Of a stretch of DNA of 64,000 nt, positions 62,019 to 64,000 are shown one piece after another (the stretch's first letter is position 1; each line of letters starts with the position of its first letter). The stretch is taken from the NCBI GenBank assembly GCA_013399855.1, contig VXAY01002085.1, positions 1 to 64,000 on the forward strand, given 5' to 3'. A program made the translations under genes and the position numbers. Under the pieces are notes generated by a model. It saw only the letters and a list, made by a program, of their open reading frames with translations. It was not told the origin of the DNA and did no database searches. This stretch comes from Oxyruncus cristatus. Lineage: Eukaryota > Chordata > Aves > Passeriformes > Cotingidae.

Positions 62019-64000
62019 AAACTTTCTTTAAACTACATTATCAAAATGAATGTAAAATAAACTACTATAATGCCTTGTCCTTTTCTGCGCTGAGTACATT
62101 TAACAGGGGGAAAGGGATGCAATTATTATCTGTCTGATGAATAAATGCAAAAATAAATCCTTATTATGCAGCTTGCTTATGTAGGTCTGTTCCAGATATT
62201 AAGCCATTATATTTTGCCTCTAAACTGTATTATTCCCCAATGCAAACTGAAATTTTCACGAGGTGGCATTTTGTACTACTACATTAGAATTTATATATAG
62301 TAAGGCATACAGTGTTCAACATATATCAGTAAAAGCCTTTGATTTATTTTTCCTAGAACTAGGTCACATAAAGCATTCATTATAGAATGAGGATATATAT
62401 GTGCCTGCTTATACTGGCATCTTTGGCTCTGAACGAGAATATATAGCTGTGTTAAAGAGGTATTTGTCAAGCAAAATCATGGCGTATTGTTTTTCTCTGA
62501 GTTAAAGGTGATAATTACTCATGGTTTATATGAAGCCATCAGCAATACACAGATTCTCTGATATCACTATTCACCCTGTAGGCATCCCTGTAAGTTTACC
62601 CCAATGCTTGTTACTATCTTGTTGGTGGTTGACCATCCCAAGAGAAATTGAGTTATGGTGGGAAATGGCCTCCTGTGTCTCAGAGTTCAAAACTCTGCTA
62701 CCGCAGATAACTGCACCATGTAACATCTTTTCTTCATCTCATCATTCCCTGGGTGAAAACTCTAGTTTTGCTGGAAAACATTATTCTTCAAGAAATGTTC
62801 TCACTTTGCTGAAGAATAGAGCCTTCTTCTCTTCAAGGAGCTGTTGGATAAATGTTAATACACAGTTTATACCTATTAATTCATGCACCTACAGAGACTT
62901 TTCTTTTTAAGAGCTCCACTTCTTCTTGTAGTTTATCACAAATCATGTACTTACAAAGCACAAAATAAATATACTCACAAACTTTATAAAATTATCAACA
63001 CCCCCACTTTTTTTTTCAAATTCTCATCTAATGAAATAGGTTTTTGATTCCTTTAATACCTGTACAGCCCTTGCATTAGCCCTTTGTAGCCTGTGTTCAT
63101 CTTCTTAAACACTGATGTTCAAAGCATTGCAAATGAAGCCAAGCCAGTGCCTTGTACAGTGCCTGGTTGCCAAAATATTTCACCTGAATCTCATCAGAGG
63201 ATCACTTTTTGCCTTTTTTCTTGCCTGTGTTACAGAAGTAATAATTTTATGACTGATTAAATCAGCAAATGCAAATGCTAGTAAAATTACGACATTGAGG
63301 AAGTAATGGATTTTTAAGTGGTTTGACTTAATAAAGTGTTAATTCAGCTGTTCTGACATTTTTTTTCTTTCTGGGGTTAGATAGGATAGGTGAAATTGCG
63401 ATGTAACAAAGCTTGCACCAATTATAACTGACTAGCTGATCTCTGTAAGTTAAAAATCTGGAACTTTACTGTTGCTGTAAGTCACAGAGAAAATAATGAG
63501 TGGAAGGTAGACAAAAAAGGTGTGAGAGAGGGAATTCACAGATCTATGCATACTCCAGAAGAGGCACTGTCTCTGAGAAATGCAAACACCATCACTTTCC
63601 TTAACTGACCCTTCACACTTGAAATAACTTATTTCCAGTCTGTTTCTAGCCGTGTTTTGGCTTCCTGTCTTGCACTGAGTGAGGGGATCTAGCTCTGTTC
63701 CTTAAGGCTGTTAGCTTTTGCTGCACCAGCTGGTTTTGGGCTTTGCAGATGGGAATGTGGCAATGAGATATGGTACGTATGAGTAGATAACACAGTGAGG
63801 CAGGACTCCCTTTATGCTGGGACTGATCTTAATAAACTAGAGGGAATGCTGTTAAAACTGTGGCTTGTGACCTATTTTTCTCTTGCATTTCATCAAGAAA
63901 GGAAGTCTCTGAGTCTTCTTCAAGCTTTAATGAGACCCTGCTTTCTAGTAGCTGAACTCTGAGAGGAAGGAAACATCTCAGTGAATAAATGCCAGGAATC
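62019..64000. other. Unassigned sequence to the window end
   Basis: Apart from AATAAA at 62056-62061, no gene or repeat could be assigned. A 129-codon open frame at 62521-62910 has no recognised domain or splice signals. Confidence 0.4.

Noticed and set aside
1..64000. CRISPR arrays, bacterial operons, rRNA or snRNA genes
   Set aside because: No spaced direct-repeat arrays, ribosome-binding sites with long genes, or conserved RNA-gene cores were seen; the window is vertebrate.

Overview
This window reads as nuclear DNA of a bird, most likely a songbird (Passeriformes). The reasons are several CR1 LINE copies with the typical 3' end of 8-bp repeats, long GC-rich ERVL-type LTRs with internal repeats, and one degraded SINE made of a tRNA-Ile head joined to a CR1 tail. 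That SINE matches the TguSINE1 type, known from passerines. The background is AT-rich, full of short homopolymers, and has very few CpG pairs.

I find no protein-coding gene I can name. The open frames are short, lack recognisable domains, and many are read-through of repeats. The window is best described as intergenic DNA or one large intron. The one gene-like coding signal is a 76-codon open block at 61788-62018, behind a strong splice acceptor and followed by AATAAA; I do not recognise it and treat it as a weak terminal-exon candidate.

Layout: 1-968 is an ERVL LTR on the minus strand, cut by the window edge. About 2303-2430 is the tRNA-Ile/CR1 SINE. From about 2.4 to 21 kb there is only unassigned sequence with small tandem duplications. 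At 21294-21540 a minus-strand CR1 is joined at its 5' end to a 92-bp copy of sequence found at 18583-18674. Other CR1 copies lie at 23662 (minus), 34370 (plus), 41976 (minus), 58100 (plus) and 60894 (plus, nested in an LTR-like block). A small CpG-rich island sits at about 35118-35332. A complete solo ERVL LTR with a perfect 5-bp target duplication occupies 48202-49217. An ancient CR1/L3-like reverse transcriptase fossil covers about 53850-54990, followed by a MIR-like fossil at about 55285. A minus-strand ERVL LTR fragment lies at 56756-57205.

No genes work together here; the story is layered retrotransposition. The SINE tail matches the 3' end of the CR1 at 58100-58380, showing the LINE-SINE partnership within one window. 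I see no sign of a new biological system. The best leads are the CR1/92-bp chimera, the CpG island and the unassigned terminal-exon candidate.
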